Positions 11,701-20,933 of a stretch of DNA of 64,000 nucleotides are shown in pieces. Both the position numbers and the translations under genes were made by a program. The notes under the pieces are model-generated. The model ran no database searches, was not told the origin of the DNA, and worked only from the letters and a program-made list of their open reading frames with translations. The number at the start of each line of letters is the position of its first letter. Position 1 is the first letter of the stretch. The stretch is taken from NCBI GenBank assembly GCA_015075185.1, contig JABTUW010000002.1, positions 434,001 through 498,000 on the forward strand, given 5' to 3'. This stretch comes from Anaerolineales bacterium (lineage in GTDB: Bacteria > Chloroflexota > Anaerolineae > 4572-78 > J111).

Positions 11701-12563
11701 AACAGAGCCAGGGGTCGTAATTCCGCTTCGGCGATCGGTCGCTGGCTGTTCTTGTTATCTAATGATAGTTCGCCGATGACTTCGCCCCGCAAAATCAACG
11801 GCACACAGGCCCATTGATTCACGCCTTCTCTAGCTAACTCCCGTTCATAGGGCAATAACTGTCCATCCTCGCGTTCGAATACGCGGGGACGAGGATCAGC
11901 GAGCATTATTTGCATCTGCTGGTCCGCAGCAACCGAACGGGTATGCCCCACAAATTCTGTGCCTATATCTACTTGCGCCTCTCCTCTCATCATCCGGCGA
12001 TCTTCAGATAACAGGTAGAGACCCACCCGGTCAAAGCCAATAGCCTGCACACCCCGCAAAATAACCTCTAAGACTTCCGGCAAACTCCGGCCGCTCAGCA
12101 GGGCAGTGCTGGTGGCCATCAATTGCTCCAGGATCTGCTTTTCGCGGGCAGCGCTTTTCAGGCGGCTGTGCTCAGCCCCTGTTTGGATCAACATGCCCAG
12201 TTCTTCCAAATTGAGCGGCTTGGCCAGGTAGCGATAGGCGCCTGCGCGCAGGGCCTCCAGCCCTGACTTCATGCCCCAGCCGGTGAAGATGATCACTTCT
12301 ATCTGGGGATAGCGAGCCTTAATTTCTGTCGTCAACGTTACCCCTAATGGCTCCGGGTCTTGACCGGGTGTGGGGGTCAGCAAATCGTCAATCAAAGCCA
12401 CATCGTAGTTGCCGCGTACTTGCCCAAGCCGGTCCAGCGCCGCCTGAGCATCGGCGGCCGTATCCACCTCATACTGGTAAACTTGGCGGAGGTGCTTGGC
12501 CAGGGGTTCACGCACACTGAATTCATCATCTACCAAAAGCAATCGCAATGCTTGTTCAGTCAT
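5757..12563 (-). CDS. Giant hybrid sensor histidine kinase, REC-GAF(x11)-HisKA-HATPase
   Basis: 2268 residues. An N-terminal receiver domain (LRLLLVDDE, acceptor Asp near 59 in VALIDD, LAKPL) is followed by eleven GAF-like domains. Each ends in the same pattern (for example [36 protein letters not shown]). A coiled-coil ([20 protein letters not shown]) leads to HisKA with H-box [11 protein letters not shown] (His about 2047) and a HATPase_c domain (N box [30 protein letters not shown]). It has no membrane segments, so it is cytosolic. GAF arrays of this length are known from Chloroflexota and cyanobacteria and can bind tetrapyrroles, cyclic nucleotides, NO or haem; no bilin-binding motif is obvious here. 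The start ATG overlaps the upstream kinase stop by ATGA, with GGGAGGG upstream. Confidence 0.95.
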   Translation of the reverse strand: MTEQALRLLLVDDEFSVREPLAKHLRQVYQYEVDTAADAQAALDRLGQVRGNYDVALIDDLLTPTPGQDPEPLGVTLTTEIKARYPQIEVIIFTGWGMKSGLEALRAGAYRYLAKPLNLEELGMLIQTGAEHSRLKSAAREKQILEQLMATSTALLSGRSLPEVLEVILRGVQAIGFDRVGLYLLSEDRRMMRGEAQVDIGTEFVGHTRSVAADQQMQIMLADPRPRVFEREDGQLLPYERELAREGVNQWACVPLILRGEVIGELSLDNKNSQRPIAEAELRPLALFAVQAAAAIEQTRLRDKERKATQTAEQRASNLQAIQEVSTAINSLLELDKILEATCRAAVGLFGVEHSGMVLFEEPDRERGWVVAEYPALGMVGVEIPVRGVRAEEDLIRSQEPFVLADAAHEPSLGPVQDILHQFDIRSILIVPMVYKGQVLGSFSLDAMGQTHIFSDEEIEQCRIFAAQVAMAVENARLYKDVALERDRSDWLAEQLLALYRITQEIQSELNLPNLLNLISRLAAELLGADAGGILLLDDGKEHLTFKGAYGLSQKAVEGTREVVGSSIAGRVVKTGEPIIANDISNDSRFYNPAADGEGWLAIMSTPLQVGGKIIGTLDVHSKRNRYAFDKDDLQILSLMANQAAIAIENVRLFQQTSHRALALETLHRTSLDITSRRQMPELVRAILERAVELLQAKGGGLYLLDESGRRVKVVALSHLPEDFVGTDLGVEEGVVGQVIATKTPQAVSNYRDWPQRLRQYDSYNITAMVGAPITWEDKIWGVLVVHDTVKGRTFGQEDLDLLAHFGNLAAVAVENAELASRDADKLRRSARLSQASSEMMGSLATMPLDERLNLITRHAAEILEAEACAIFLVKRPDFLSLEASYGHRAGFFEKGKAFAICSGPGSGLTGHIASEGKLFSAYGDSLTGHFAMREEELDHTPSEHCYSVLAIPLKQRGEHSDKLIGLLKADNKKDRTGQAGPTVGFTQEDEWILQLFADTVVVAIEGAELFQAVEAARKRIRSFYEASNALVSSRDPELVLQDIVEQVYVATNACGASMILIDQMGEVRRLVTVGANKRFDVNNMVRSDGLSMRIMHSGQIEVIEDTRQQRDRINPSAFERGIGAALGLPVSLEDKVIGVMWLDYDQPCHFSEDEIDAMRLYVNQAAIAYDSARRIKELEHLRQAAEALARVAGLPEVLEQITHSAREVLQADSAVIWSYDPVQDRFNLERSVAAGIPMERWKEFQAVGPRQGGTAYTVMERGWVGVTDINDGQQYGFLGGPTSELLKQIGTRSFQGIALTVGEEKLGMLCVNYNHRRSFSEKEQETVQIFANHAALALRNARLLDQVSKAHDTARVVAEVTVLEDLQSTLNSIVQGTRDVLDCDVVTLYTYDQDWDEFGFPPAMIGVNYPEKVLELGKMAKQSVAYDVLAWDDLYEAKDTMTNPLKDSPFAEREKIVSSIGMSLVTGDRKVGVMFVNYRRPHLFTQDELTNIELFANQAAVAIRNAQLYERLQKRARALETLYEAGRAVTSSLNLEEILWVIAEQSWRLIDTSRFSNLAITVGNNLKSVAAYPPEHFSGIQKVIGNIDLNGAEPIGVMGRAVKTGQTRLIGDITGDNDYIKYDPDTLSELAVPIKRGVEIMGVINVEASERNAFDEEDQRTLESLAAQAAIAIENARLFEQTQRRTRLLDAAAQVARGATAILDIDKLLHETVRLIVERFDCDHAAVFLLDNDGEYAILRATYPKDDQRMLKPDHKLRVGHEGIVGYVAGAGRPHFAPDVSQDSYYIPNIRLTQAEMTFPLIAREQVIGVLDVQSIKAGDWRAEDIATLQTMADQLANAIHNAQLYQQLAERLVEVNTLQQVAVSLAGALELDKVLSLIMSGAMKLTNTPGVSVLLWDAQQEKFTQGLRIDDGGTLYPYEIKARSKGGLARKILDERKSVAIFDAQQVSDFNPAFLEQGYRSSLGAPLVCQGEAIGILYVHDREPRQFNGGQIIFLEALASQAAVAIDRARQYEELKKTYEELERVYEELKQLDRKKTEFLSTVSHELRTPLTPVQSCIDNMLCNIYGPLTDKQRTRLEIALANVREEARLIENLLDLVRIQENRVLLEREIGSVGKIVCDVTNVFEYDAEQRKIALITKIPDADSLEVQMDVGKIKQVITNLISNALKFTSEGGTVTIITSRVDNQVEVQVRDTGIGISEKELEKIFDRFYQVDSSLRRKVGGMGIGLNIAKEYVEMHGGRILVESEVGKGSKFSFTLPTWRSEED

Positions 12564-14824
12564 CTGGCCCTCCCATAAGGCTGCCCCAGCGGCAAGGCCA
12601 CCACAAAGGTGGTACCGAGCGGAATGACGCTTCGTTCCACCCGAATGGTGCCGCCTACTGATTCCACCAGACTGCGTGCAATGTAAAGTCCCTGCCCTGT
12701 ACCGCCCAAGCGGGTGGTAAAACCCAGCTCAAAAATTTTCTCCCAAAGCTGCCGGTGAATTCCCGGCCCTGTATCTGAAAAGCGTATTTCCAGAGGGCGT
12801 TCCTTGTTTTTGATCTGGCAGCAGGTGGTAATACTCAAGCGCCTGCTGCCGTCCAGCTTTTGAGCCATATGTTGCATTGCATTCAACATAACATTGAGAA
12901 ATGCTTGCTGCAATCTAACGGCGCTGCCGGCGGTGTTCGGTAAATGGGGGTCTAACTCAGTCTCTAATCTGACTTTCTCCTTACGCATGACCGGTTTGAG
13001 CAGAGTCACAATCTTCTGAATCACCTCGTTCAGCGCCACTTCCTGGTCATCTTCGGCTCGCATCAATTGCTGGAACAGTTCAACCGTTTGCTTTAAATCG
13101 TTAAAAGTCTCCAGGAGTCTATCGGCGGCTTGCTGGATCTCGCTTAAGCTGTGCGCCTGATCTTCGGCTAGGTAACAGTCTGTTTGGAGATTACGAAGCT
13201 GAATCTCCAGGCCTGACATTTTATTGTAAACTTCGTGACCAAAGCCGCCGGCTAATTGGCCGGTCAGAAATAGTTTATTGAGCGCGCGCGAGCGTTGTTC
13301 GATTGCCTCACGCTCAATTGTCACGGCGAAGAGGGCGCTGGCCGCCAGAGTATCCCGCAGATGATAACGATTGAACACATTCGGCTGGCGATGAAAAAGG
13401 AACAGGGCGCGGTGAACGCCTCCACTCGCTTCAATGGGCACACCGATACAGGACTCAAAAGGAAGCAAATCCAGTAATTTGCGGAAGCGGTCTCTCACCT
13501 TACCGGTCATTTGGTTTTCTAAAATCTGTTCGCCTTCTTTGATCACCTCTCGAACCGGACTTGTCCCAAGCGCGTGTATTGCTTCTACGTTTATGAGGTC
13601 GGTCTTACCCGCGTGAACTGTAATAGAGACCGCTTGCGAGATGGGATTAAGATTAAAAATCAAGCCTACCTCTGCTGGCGTAGTCGCCTCAAGCTGCTGC
13701 AAGCCCGCGTGTAACTGCTCGGCCAGTGAGGAACCGGTGCGCACCGCGTTGGCCAGGCGATAAAAAGACTCCGGCGCCTTGCTATAAGCAGACGCCGGAG
13801 CCATTCGCCAGGGGGGCAGCTCTTCCTTCTGTTCCACTCGACTCAACAGGTGTTCGATCTCATCCAACTCCAGGGGCTTTACAAAAACCTCAACAACGCC
13901 AATATCTTCGATTTCACTGCTGCGCTCTGCCAGCCATTCAGATGTGCTCATCAGCGCAGCATGGCCATTGAGACCTTGCCCTTTTATGTGACGAAGGAGG
14001 GTCAGACCGTCCATCCCCGGCAAATTAAGATCAATAAAGAGGAGGTTATAAACTTCTTTTTGAACTTTTTCATTGGCCTCTTCCGCGTCTTTGGCATGAT
14101 CTACCTCACAGCCCCGCTGCCGCAGCCACTCGACCAGGGGCAAGCGGACCTCTTCGTGATCGTCCACCACCAGAATGCGGCCAATGCCCTGAAAGGCCGG
14201 GGGCACAGCCTCCGGCTCTGCGAGTAAATCTCTTTCGGGGGAGTCGCCAAGTCCACTATCAAGGCCAGGGGACGGGTTGAGGCGCTCCATCATCTGGGAT
14301 ACCACTTCCAATTGACGCAGGCGGGCGCGAATGCTCAGACGGAGTCTCCGGGCCTGGCGATCAAGCGAGGTAATCACCGCTTCAACCGTATCCCCTAGCC
14401 ACAGCATATCCTCAGGCTGTGACACTTCCCATGGAGCCAGGTCGCGCAGTGGAATCAGGCCATCTACCCCTGGGATGACTTCGACAAAGACGCCGTGCCG
14501 GCTCAGGCTCTTGACGACTCCTTCGACTATATCCCCTAGGTGAGACTGACTGACGAACTCCTCCCAGGGATCGGTGAGGGTAGCCCGGTGACTGAGTTCC
14601 AGAGATTGGCCGGGTTCAGCCAGTTTTAAAACTTTCCCCTCAATTTCCTCACCCTCCTGCCACAACTCGCGTGGGTCAATATTCCCCGCCCAGGTTAACT
14701 CCCTACGGCGGATATAAGCTTGAGCGCCATTCTCCAGGCGCACAAAAACGCCATAAGAGAGCAATTTCTCGATTCTGCCTGCTACTTGCTGTCCTAAGCT
14801 ATACGCTTGACTAGACTGGCTCAT
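12560..14824 (-). CDS. S1-S1-REC-GAF histidine kinase
   Basis: 754 residues. Residues 12-80 and 97-165 are two S1/OB-fold RNA-binding-type domains ([40 protein letters not shown] followed by [11 protein letters not shown]). Residues 215-335 are a receiver (RILVVDDH, acceptor Asp about 265, VFVKPLELD). A degenerate GAF region follows to about 505. Then comes an H-box [15 protein letters not shown] (His about 530) and a HATPase_c domain ([22 protein letters not shown]). The S1 pair in front of a kinase is unusual; S1 domains bind RNA in ribosomal protein S1, PNPase and RNase E. This is the first gene of the three-gene kinase-CHAT operon, with its own promoter-like sequence upstream and four bases shared with the next gene. 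Cytosolic; the sensed signal is unknown, with RNA as a guess. Confidence 0.92.
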   Translation of the reverse strand: MSQSSQAYSLGQQVAGRIEKLLSYGVFVRLENGAQAYIRRRELTWAGNIDPRELWQEGEEIEGKVLKLAEPGQSLELSHRATLTDPWEEFVSQSHLGDIVEGVVKSLSRHGVFVEVIPGVDGLIPLRDLAPWEVSQPEDMLWLGDTVEAVITSLDRQARRLRLSIRARLRQLEVVSQMMERLNPSPGLDSGLGDSPERDLLAEPEAVPPAFQGIGRILVVDDHEEVRLPLVEWLRQRGCEVDHAKDAEEANEKVQKEVYNLLFIDLNLPGMDGLTLLRHIKGQGLNGHAALMSTSEWLAERSSEIEDIGVVEVFVKPLELDEIEHLLSRVEQKEELPPWRMAPASAYSKAPESFYRLANAVRTGSSLAEQLHAGLQQLEATTPAEVGLIFNLNPISQAVSITVHAGKTDLINVEAIHALGTSPVREVIKEGEQILENQMTGKVRDRFRKLLDLLPFESCIGVPIEASGGVHRALFLFHRQPNVFNRYHLRDTLAASALFAVTIEREAIEQRSRALNKLFLTGQLAGGFGHEVYNKMSGLEIQLRNLQTDCYLAEDQAHSLSEIQQAADRLLETFNDLKQTVELFQQLMRAEDDQEVALNEVIQKIVTLLKPVMRKEKVRLETELDPHLPNTAGSAVRLQQAFLNVMLNAMQHMAQKLDGSRRLSITTCCQIKNKERPLEIRFSDTGPGIHRQLWEKIFELGFTTRLGGTGQGLYIARSLVESVGGTIRVERSVIPLGTTFVVALPLGQPYGRAR

Positions 14825-14857
14825 TACATTCCTTACTCATTTATCCGTGATAATCCC

Positions 14858-14886
14858 ATTATATCACAGCCATCATTACAGTTTAC
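14858..14886 (-). promoter_or_regulatory. Extended -10 promoter for the kinase-CHAT operon
   Basis: On the minus strand TGATATAAT (TG, one base, then perfect TATAAT; -10 at 14858-14863) lies 34 bases upstream of the S1-kinase ATG. A poor -35 (GTAAAC, 14881-14886) stands 17 bases further up; extended -10 promoters often do without one. It falls between the terminator of the upstream gene and the operon start. Confidence 0.55.
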
Positions 14887-14982
14887 TGGCAGTTTGCTGA
14901 CAATTCACTCACAAAATTGTTTCAGCCCGAATCTCAGGAAGAGCCTAATCGTTGATACTCCTGACGGAAAGTCGCGAAAATT

Positions 14983-15019
14983 AAATATGCCCTGACAATT
15001 CTTTCGTCAAGGCATATTT
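14983..15019 (-). terminator. Terminator after the DUF4956 gene
   Basis: 14-bp arms AAATATGCCCTGAC (14983-14996) and GTCAAGGCATATTT (15006-15019) with a single mismatch and a 9-nt loop. On the minus strand it is followed by TAATTTT. It sits 33 bases downstream of the DUF4956 stop and separates this unit from the kinase operon. Confidence 0.75.
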
Positions 15020-15052
15020 CTGAAAACGAGCATAGGTTATCTGCCGGTAGAC

Positions 15053-15748
15053 CTACAAATCCACTTCATTATACCCCGTTATCAAGGCCACCTTGTTGTT
15101 ATCATTCAATTGGCGCAGTTCATTCATAAACGCCTGGGCATCGGACTGCCGCTTTAACTCGACCCCGTAGACCAGCTCGGTCAGCGTGCCGGCCTGGACC
15201 GTCTCTACGGCAATCAGGCTGAAGCGGTTGAGATAGCGGTTAAAAACAGCATCAAACAGTGTCTCGTAACGCATGTCGCCGGGCAGTCGGATTTTGAGAA
15301 TTTGCTCGCGGACGTCCTTGGCAAACAGGTTGAGGGTAGCCATCCCCCACAAGATAAAAGAAATAATGAAGGTTGCGATCACCGCCAGCAGATAAAAGCG
15401 CGTGCCGCAGGCCATGCCGACAGCCATGGCAAAAAAGATATAGCCGACATCCCGCGTATCCTTGATGGCATTACGAAAACGGACAATAGATAACGCCCCA
15501 ACCAGGGCAAAGGCGCGGGCAATATTGGAACCAATAATCAGCATGATAATGGCGACCACCATGGCCATCATAATCAGCGTATGGACATACGACTGGGTGT
15601 AAGACACCCCTTTATAGGTAAGCTGGTAAACCTTGGCGATTACCAGGGACAGTAAAAAACTTAACACCGTCACCAAAACCACATCGGCGACGCTAAAAAC
15701 ATCCGTGGCGTCCTGTTGGAGGCTGCCGAGAAAACTCTGGAAATCCAT
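15053..15748 (-). CDS. DUF4956 family membrane protein
   Basis: 231 residues with about four hydrophobic helices in the first 145 residues (DVVLVTVLSFLLSLVIAKVY; LIMMAMVVAIIMLIIGSNIA; a conserved GALSIVRFRNAIKDTRD segment after the second; YIFFAMAVGMACG; LLAVIATFIISFILWGMATL). The soluble alpha/beta C-terminus resembles an ACT/ferredoxin-like fold. The motif ALSIVRFR-IKD-RD and the gene context identify DUF4956. In many bacteria this family is encoded beside a VTC-domain polyphosphate polymerase and a CotH protein, exactly as here. Its biochemical role is not established. It is the last gene of the trio, separated from the VTC gene by a 240-bp repeat-filled gap. Confidence 0.9.
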   Translation of the reverse strand: MDFQSFLGSLQQDATDVFSVADVVLVTVLSFLLSLVIAKVYQLTYKGVSYTQSYVHTLIMMAMVVAIIMLIIGSNIARAFALVGALSIVRFRNAIKDTRDVGYIFFAMAVGMACGTRFYLLAVIATFIISFILWGMATLNLFAKDVREQILKIRLPGDMRYETLFDAVFNRYLNRFSLIAVETVQAGTLTELVYGVELKRQSDAQAFMNELRQLNDNNKVALITGYNEVDL

Positions 15749-15769
15749 GATTCATCTCTCTTCTCAATC

Positions 15770-15830
15770 GAAAATTTTCACCTCGTTCCTAAACTGACGC
15801 GAAGCGTGGGAACAAGGTGAATTTCGGAAA
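15770..15830. repeat. Imperfect inverted repeat (ACCTCGTTCC family)
   Basis: TTTTCACCTCGTTCC on the left pairs with GGGAACAAGGTGAATTT on the right around a GACGCGAAGCG loop. It abuts the larger palindromic element at 15837-15990 and has no coding capacity. CTCGTTCCCACGC-type palindromes are common intergenic repeats. Confidence 0.5.
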
Positions 15831-15836
15831 CCTGTT

Positions 15837-15990
15837 AACCTGAATTCGGAATTAGCTCGAAAATCACCCTTCGATACGGGCTAACGCCCTACTCAGGATG
15901 ATTTTCGGCTAATGATCGCATCCTGAGTAGCCCTGAGCAAAGCGAAGGGCGTATCGAAGGGTGCGATTAAGAAAACTCCGAACTGAGGTT
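15837..15990. repeat. 154-bp palindromic intergenic element, copy A
   Basis: Ends AACCTGAATTCGGAATT and (complement) AACCTCAGTTCGGAGTT form terminal inverted repeats. Inside are two CTACTCAGGATG / CATCCTGAGTAG half-sites and two CTTCGATACG / CGTATCGAAG half-sites, so nearly the whole element folds on itself. Near-identical copies lie at 21612-21766, 36914-37067 and (reversed) 38682-38835; diverged or half copies at 40947, 52544 and 54923. Confidence 0.8.
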
Positions 15991-16001
15991 GTCAGTTCTT
16001 T

Positions 16002-16763
16002 TTAAGCAAAGATTTGCTGGCGGCTCAACTTTAATTTGGCCTGCTCCAGGGCCAGGCAGTATTTGCTGATGCGCCGAAAAGCACAGCCATGATAGTTAAT
16101 CAGTTCGGTTAGCCAGTAAGGGGCGCGGTTGTTAACCTTGACCTCCAGCACACATTGCTGGGGCGGCAGAAAGAACTGATTTTCGGTATACCCCTGCGAC
16201 AGCAGCGTCAAATCGTGCGTCCGGCACTTGAGCTGGGTGTCAAAAGTGACGCGCAAGCCAGGGTCCTCGTCGCTGCCCTCAAAGGCCAGCCGGTTGTAGC
16301 TGACCACACAGGTTGGCTGCAAACGCAGAGTCTGGTGCAGGTAACTGATCTCCTCAATAACCTTTTGGTCCGACTCATCCGCGCTCGCCACTACTTCCCC
16401 GGTCCCACACAAATTAACCGCCGCACTATAGGGCAGGATAGCCCGCTTTTTTTGTAACGTTTTATTGATGCGCTGCTTGATTTCGGCAAAACAGAGCGTA
16501 TCGGGGGTTACTTGCTCCCGCCCGTAAACTCGAACCCGTACCTTGCGCCGGAAGCGATGGCCTTCTATCTTGTCCCAGTAAGCCCGGTGATCCGCCGTAT
16601 CATAATACAGGCTCGTAATTAAGTAACGCCCGTGTTCATCTCCGCGCTGGTCACGGCCCATGTATCTAGCCAGCTCGGCGGCCAGCGTCTCCGCTTGTAC
16701 CTGATTGAGCAAATATTTAAGTTCAAAGCGATCAGAAAGTCTAATTTTCGGTGGCAGCATCAT
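16002..16763 (-). CDS. VTC-domain polyphosphate polymerase-like protein
   Basis: About 253 residues. It starts with RFELKYLLNQVQAETL and carries the features of the VTC tunnel fold: SLYYDTADHRAYWDKIEGH, RRKVRVRVYG, CFAEIKQRINKTLQKKRAIL, VVSYNRLAFEG and VLEVKVNN. The basic residues (R, K, KxR) and acidic metal-binding residues (E in AEIK, E in LEVK) correspond to those that hold polyphosphate and metal in Vtc4-type enzymes; that match is from memory of the family. The ATG at 16763 shares one base with the stop of the CotH gene (TGATG), so the two are translationally coupled. No membrane segment, so it is probably cytosolic and works with the DUF4956 membrane protein. Confidence 0.9.
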   Translation of the reverse strand: MMLPPKIRLSDRFELKYLLNQVQAETLAAELARYMGRDQRGDEHGRYLITSLYYDTADHRAYWDKIEGHRFRRKVRVRVYGREQVTPDTLCFAEIKQRINKTLQKKRAILPYSAAVNLCGTGEVVASADESDQKVIEEISYLHQTLRLQPTCVVSYNRLAFEGSDEDPGLRVTFDTQLKCRTHDLTLLSQGYTENQFFLPPQQCVLEVKVNNRAPYWLTELINYHGCAFRRISKYCLALEQAKLKLSRQQIFA

Positions 16764-19669
16764 CACTCATCCAGGCCGGGCGTGCCGTTGGGGTTAGCAC
16801 TGGCTCGCCAATTCTGGGGATTCTCCAGGTCGCCGGCCGCATCCACAACTACGAGCGAGTCGCCACGACCATCGGGGCTGAACGGCCAGCCGTTTTCGTC
16901 ATCGTAACTCACGGACAATACAACCTGCCCTGATGCATCCCGCATGGTAATTTTTTCCCCTTGATTGGACAACTTACCCTGGTATACCCCGCCAACGGCC
17001 ACGCCTGGGTAGCGTTCGGCAAAGACAGTGGCATTGTGGACTAACACCAACAGGCCGCCGGGGGTCAGGGGCGGCTGGCCCGGGGGAAAAGTAAACTCAA
17101 TGCCCTCGTCAAAAGACATGCCGGCCAGGTTCAAGTCCCCGTCGCCGATATTCTTTAACTCGATGAATTCGTAGTTGTTCCCCTCGATGGGGTTGTACAT
17201 GATTTCGGTAATTGCCACCCGGCTCTTTTGCTCGACCACTTTAAAAGTAGCCTCGTTTAAAGCGCTCCAGTCGCCAGTCCATAAACGGGCCTTGATCTGG
17301 GTCGTGCCGGTCAAGATTATCGGACCGGTGTAGGCTGTCGCCGTTGGCGCAACAGCCCCGGTCACCGGCTGGCGCGGGTCGGAGCCGTCGGTGGTGTAGT
17401 AGATGGTTGGTATTTGACCAGCGCTCCCTCCCTCTAGTGGAGGAACAGGGGAGGTCAAAGTAACAGCAAACCCTCTTTCGATAAGACCGCCCGGCTGGTT
17501 GAATGCCGGCGGGTCAAGTTCAGGGTAATAACCTAAGGCGCGCGCCTGGGTAATGAGCCTGGCCCCATTGCCCTCCATTTGTTTCAACACGGTATCGCGG
17601 GCTTTCCGCCAATCATCCGCAGTGATCGGCGGATCAGTGCGAGCATCCCCCCAGCGGGCCGACTCGCCGACAATGGCCGGTTCAATATGACGAGCCAGGC
17701 TCAGCCAGCGCGCCTGCGCGTTGGCATCGGTCAGCGCCCCGTCGTTAAAGAGCTGTTTATAAAAGTGGTCGGCCAGTTCCATTTTGAAATCGGGATTTTG
17801 AATGAGGGCTTCAAACAGGGGTTTGATGATGTTGGTCAAACCGACGGCGTTGGTTTGGCCCACATGGAGCTTGGCCCCTTCCACCCAGGTCAGCTCTCCA
17901 TCCCAAATAAAAAACCTGACCTGGCCCGAGGGGTTTTGCACGGCGGCGTACCAATTATTTTGCGGCCAATCGGTGTTGCCGGCATACCATTCTAAAATGA
18001 GGTAATCGCAAAACCCGGTGACATCAAGATAGTTTTTGAGCGCGGCATATTTGGCGGGATTAGCCAGCTCGCCCACCTCGACCAATTTGAGGAGTTCGTT
18101 AAACCGGTCGCTGGAGCCGTTAATCGCGCCGCTGTGATTAATGACATACCAATCTTCTTTTTTGCCGCCAAAGTAAGAGGCCATGAAGGACTCGTCAGGT
18201 TTTTCGACGAGGTTGTACAAGCCCCAGTACAAACCGTTGAGGTAGAGATGGACGAACATGCCGTGTGAGCCAATGCCCGAGATGGCAATCTGGGAGCGGC
18301 GCAGCCACTCATCCTCCAGGTAGGTGGTCAAACGCTGGTCTTGAGTATCAGGATGGCCGGCATAACCGCGGTCCGAGCCGGCCCGCAGGATGAGGGTGTC
18401 GAACGCCTCCAATGGCGAGTCGGCAAAGAGAGGGTAATTCAGCTTGGGCGCACCGTATTCATCTCTAAAGAAGAGCCGCAAGGAATGTTTAGGCATAAAT
18501 TCCCAGCGGCCCGCCCCGCCCTGAATCCGAATCCCGGCGTTAATTTGAAACCCCGGCCCGGCTCCGCTGGGGTCAATCAATTCAACGGAGACCGGCTCTT
18601 CCCAATTTACCCCGCGTTCTCGCGGATTGGCATAAATTTTGAAACTTTCGACGGGGGTGACAAGGGATAAGGTCGGAACAGCTTTCAGGGCCTCTTTAAG
18701 AGTGGGGCCATAGCGAGAGTCGTTGACAATGTCGGGGTCCATTTCGTAATCGGCCTGCACCGGCTCGCCGCTTTTATAATCAATAAAATCAACGGTATGA
18801 GTGCCCCATGTATCAGGAAAACCGGGCGGCTTGGCCGGTTGGGCCAGCACGTTATCAAGGAAAATGTAGGTTTGCGTGTTGACGGGCGCAGGCAGTGAGC
18901 CGGGCTTATAGGCGACTGCCCGGACAAAGGTAGTCCGATTGATGAGCAGCGGCTCATCATAGACTCGCCCGTGACTCTCGCTGGGGATGCTGCCGTCGGT
19001 GGTGTAGCGGATGACAGCTTCAGGGGTGTCGGCGGTCAGGGCCAGGCTAAAGGGCCGGTCATAAAAGCCGTGGGCAACGCTAAAATTGACCGGAGCAGCC
19101 GCGCCGTCCCAGGCCAGGGTCGGGTCATTGGCAGCGCCAGGAGTGGGATGAGCCAGGTAATTAAAAGCCGAGGCATCGTTCAGGCGGCCATACGACACGT
19201 CGCTGAACTGCTCAGGATAGCGCGGCGAAACCGAGTCCATCAGCTTGTCTTCCAGCACATTGTACAATCCCAGAAATTCGCCGGCCCGGTCGAGCTTGAA
19301 ATTGGCGTGCAGTTCGGCCCCGGCCTGGTCTGGCTGGCGGTCTTTGCCGGAGGCAAACACGACCAGATATTGATGAGCGCCCAGGCTGATATTCGGGAAG
19401 GTCCACTTTTCAAGCTGCTCAGGGTCATCGGTCAACGACCAGCCTGACAGATTGACCGGCTGATTGCTGCGGTTATAAATCTCGATCCAATCGGAAAAGT
19501 CACCATCGGCGTCGGCCAGGCCGGTGCCGTTAACCGCTAAAAATTCACTGACGATAAGATCGCTGGCCGCATCGCCGCGGGGCTTGGAAAAAATTTGGTT
19601 TGCGCCAAACAGCGCAATCACCAGCAACGCAAACCAAAAAAGAACCTTACGCTTGCTGTTGGTACACAT
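16763..19669 (-). CDS. CotH-type protein kinase, secreted/anchored, with LTD and chitobiase-C-like domains
   Basis: About 968 residues from an ATG at 19669 that leads directly into a membrane segment (KVLFWFALLVIALFGANQIF). The frame is open to a GTG at 19747, and neither start has a clear ribosome site. Order: lamin-tail domain (SEFLAVNGTGLADADGDFSD), chitobiase/hexosaminidase C-like domain (AVIRYTTDGSIPSES), CotH kinase domain (GIRIQGGAGRWEFMPKHSLR; ILRAGSDRGYAG; LYLNGLYWGLYNLVEKPD; NTDWPQNNWYA; FFIWDGELTW), a second chitobiase-C-like domain (IPTIYYTTDGSDPRQP) and a second lamin-tail domain (ITEIMYNPIEGNNYEFIEL). CotH proteins are atypical extracellular kinases in Bacillus spores. The DUF4956-VTC-CotH grouping is widespread, possibly linking polyphosphate to surface phosphorylation. 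Confidence 0.92.
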   Translation of the reverse strand: MCTNSKRKVLFWFALLVIALFGANQIFSKPRGDAASDLIVSEFLAVNGTGLADADGDFSDWIEIYNRSNQPVNLSGWSLTDDPEQLEKWTFPNISLGAHQYLVVFASGKDRQPDQAGAELHANFKLDRAGEFLGLYNVLEDKLMDSVSPRYPEQFSDVSYGRLNDASAFNYLAHPTPGAANDPTLAWDGAAAPVNFSVAHGFYDRPFSLALTADTPEAVIRYTTDGSIPSESHGRVYDEPLLINRTTFVRAVAYKPGSLPAPVNTQTYIFLDNVLAQPAKPPGFPDTWGTHTVDFIDYKSGEPVQADYEMDPDIVNDSRYGPTLKEALKAVPTLSLVTPVESFKIYANPRERGVNWEEPVSVELIDPSGAGPGFQINAGIRIQGGAGRWEFMPKHSLRLFFRDEYGAPKLNYPLFADSPLEAFDTLILRAGSDRGYAGHPDTQDQRLTTYLEDEWLRRSQIAISGIGSHGMFVHLYLNGLYWGLYNLVEKPDESFMASYFGGKKEDWYVINHSGAINGSSDRFNELLKLVEVGELANPAKYAALKNYLDVTGFCDYLILEWYAGNTDWPQNNWYAAVQNPSGQVRFFIWDGELTWVEGAKLHVGQTNAVGLTNIIKPLFEALIQNPDFKMELADHFYKQLFNDGALTDANAQARWLSLARHIEPAIVGESARWGDARTDPPITADDWRKARDTVLKQMEGNGARLITQARALGYYPELDPPAFNQPGGLIERGFAVTLTSPVPPLEGGSAGQIPTIYYTTDGSDPRQPVTGAVAPTATAYTGPIILTGTTQIKARLWTGDWSALNEATFKVVEQKSRVAITEIMYNPIEGNNYEFIELKNIGDGDLNLAGMSFDEGIEFTFPPGQPPLTPGGLLVLVHNATVFAERYPGVAVGGVYQGKLSNQGEKITMRDASGQVVLSVSYDDENGWPFSPDGRGDSLVVVDAAGDLENPQNWRASANPNGTPGLDE

Positions 19670-19910
19670 AACAGCGCGAATTATAGTTGCGAGTACCTCA
19701 GATAGCAAGCTGTGTTCACACTCCGTCCTAATGCCGATAACCCTCACAACAGTTTGACACCGGCCTGGGCCACTGGTAAACTGCCCAAGTCTAAGGCGCG
19801 GTTAGAAAACTGCGCTTGCTTGATCCTCTTTTGTTCAAGAAAAAGAACAGGGCGATGGAAGACCGACCCCGCTCATCCTGTCGCGGTCTGCCGTCGGCAG
19901 TCATACAACT

Positions 19911-20933
19911 ATGCACGAGCAGCGAAAATCAGATCATATCCGCATTAACCTGGAAGAGGATGTCAACTTCCGCCAACTGACCACCGGCCTGGAAAATTAC
20001 CATTTTTTGCACCAGATGCTGCCGGAAATTGACCTGGCTAAAGTGGACACATCGGTCTCGTTTATGGGCAAAAAGCTCCGCGCGCCCCTCTTGATCTCCT
20101 CGATGACCGGCGGCACGGACCAGGCCCGCCAGATCAACCAGACCCTGGCCCAGGCCGCCGAGAGGGCCGGCATCGCCATGGGTTTGGGGTCGCAGCGAGC
20201 AGCGCTTGAAAATCCGGCCCTGGCCCCGACCTTCCAGGTTCGGGCCGTAGCCCCGACCACGGTTTTGCTGGCCAATCTGGGCGCGGTTCAGCTTAACTAC
20301 GGCTATACGATAGACCACTGCCGCCGAGCCGTCGAGATGATCGAGGCCGATGCCCTGATCCTGCATTTCAATGCCTTGCAGGAAGCGGTCCAGCCGGAGG
20401 GGGATACCAATTTTAGCGGCCTGCTGGCCAAGGTGGAAGCGGTTTGCCGGGCGCTGCCCGTGCCGGTCATCGCCAAAGAGGTCGGCTGGGGCTTCTCAGA
20501 GGACAGCGTGCGCCGCCTGGTCGAAGCCGGGGTAGCCGCGATTGATGTGGCCGGCTCCGGCGGCACCAGTTGGACGCAGGTGGAGATGCACCGGGCTAAC
20601 TCGGAAATCCGGCGGCGGGTAGCGGCCACTTTTGTAGATTGGGGCATTCCCACCAGCGAGGCCATCCTGGCGGCTAAACGAGCGGGCGGCTCTTTGCCGA
20701 TCATTGCCAGCGGGGGCTTGCGCAACGGCCTGGACATGGCCAAGTGCATTGCTCTCGGCGCTACGCTGGCCGGCATGGCCGGTCCCTTCCTCAAGGCGGC
20801 GGTCAATTCGCTGCAAGCGGTGCTGGACGAAATCGAAATTGCCACCACGGAGCTGCGGGTGGCCATGTTTGGCATTGGCGTTGACTCCATTGCCGGGCTG
20901 CAGCAGACAGATCGGTTAATCAAACGAGGCTAA
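19911..20933 (+). CDS. fni: Type 2 isopentenyl-diphosphate delta-isomerase (FMN-dependent)
   Basis: 340 residues, the usual length. Family landmarks in order: [10 protein letters not shown] at the N-terminus, [59 protein letters not shown] (substrate/Mg-binding HxNxxQE), [21 protein letters not shown] (FMN phosphate-binding) and [20 protein letters not shown]. It interconverts IPP and DMAPP using reduced FMN and Mg2+. It is one of only two clear plus-strand genes in the window. It converges on cofC, and the two 3' ends overlap by 18 bases (20916-20933). The 241-bp region upstream (19670-19910), shared with the divergent CotH gene, shows no clear promoter. Confidence 0.96.
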   Translation: MHEQRKSDHIRINLEEDVNFRQLTTGLENYHFLHQMLPEIDLAKVDTSVSFMGKKLRAPLLISSMTGGTDQARQINQTLAQAAERAGIAMGLGSQRAALENPALAPTFQVRAVAPTTVLLANLGAVQLNYGYTIDHCRRAVEMIEADALILHFNALQEAVQPEGDTNFSGLLAKVEAVCRALPVPVIAKEVGWGFSEDSVRRLVEAGVAAIDVAGSGGTSWTQVEMHRANSEIRRRVAATFVDWGIPTSEAILAAKRAGGSLPIIASGGLRNGLDMAKCIALGATLAGMAGPFLKAAVNSLQAVLDEIEIATTELRVAMFGIGVDSIAGLQQTDRLIKRG

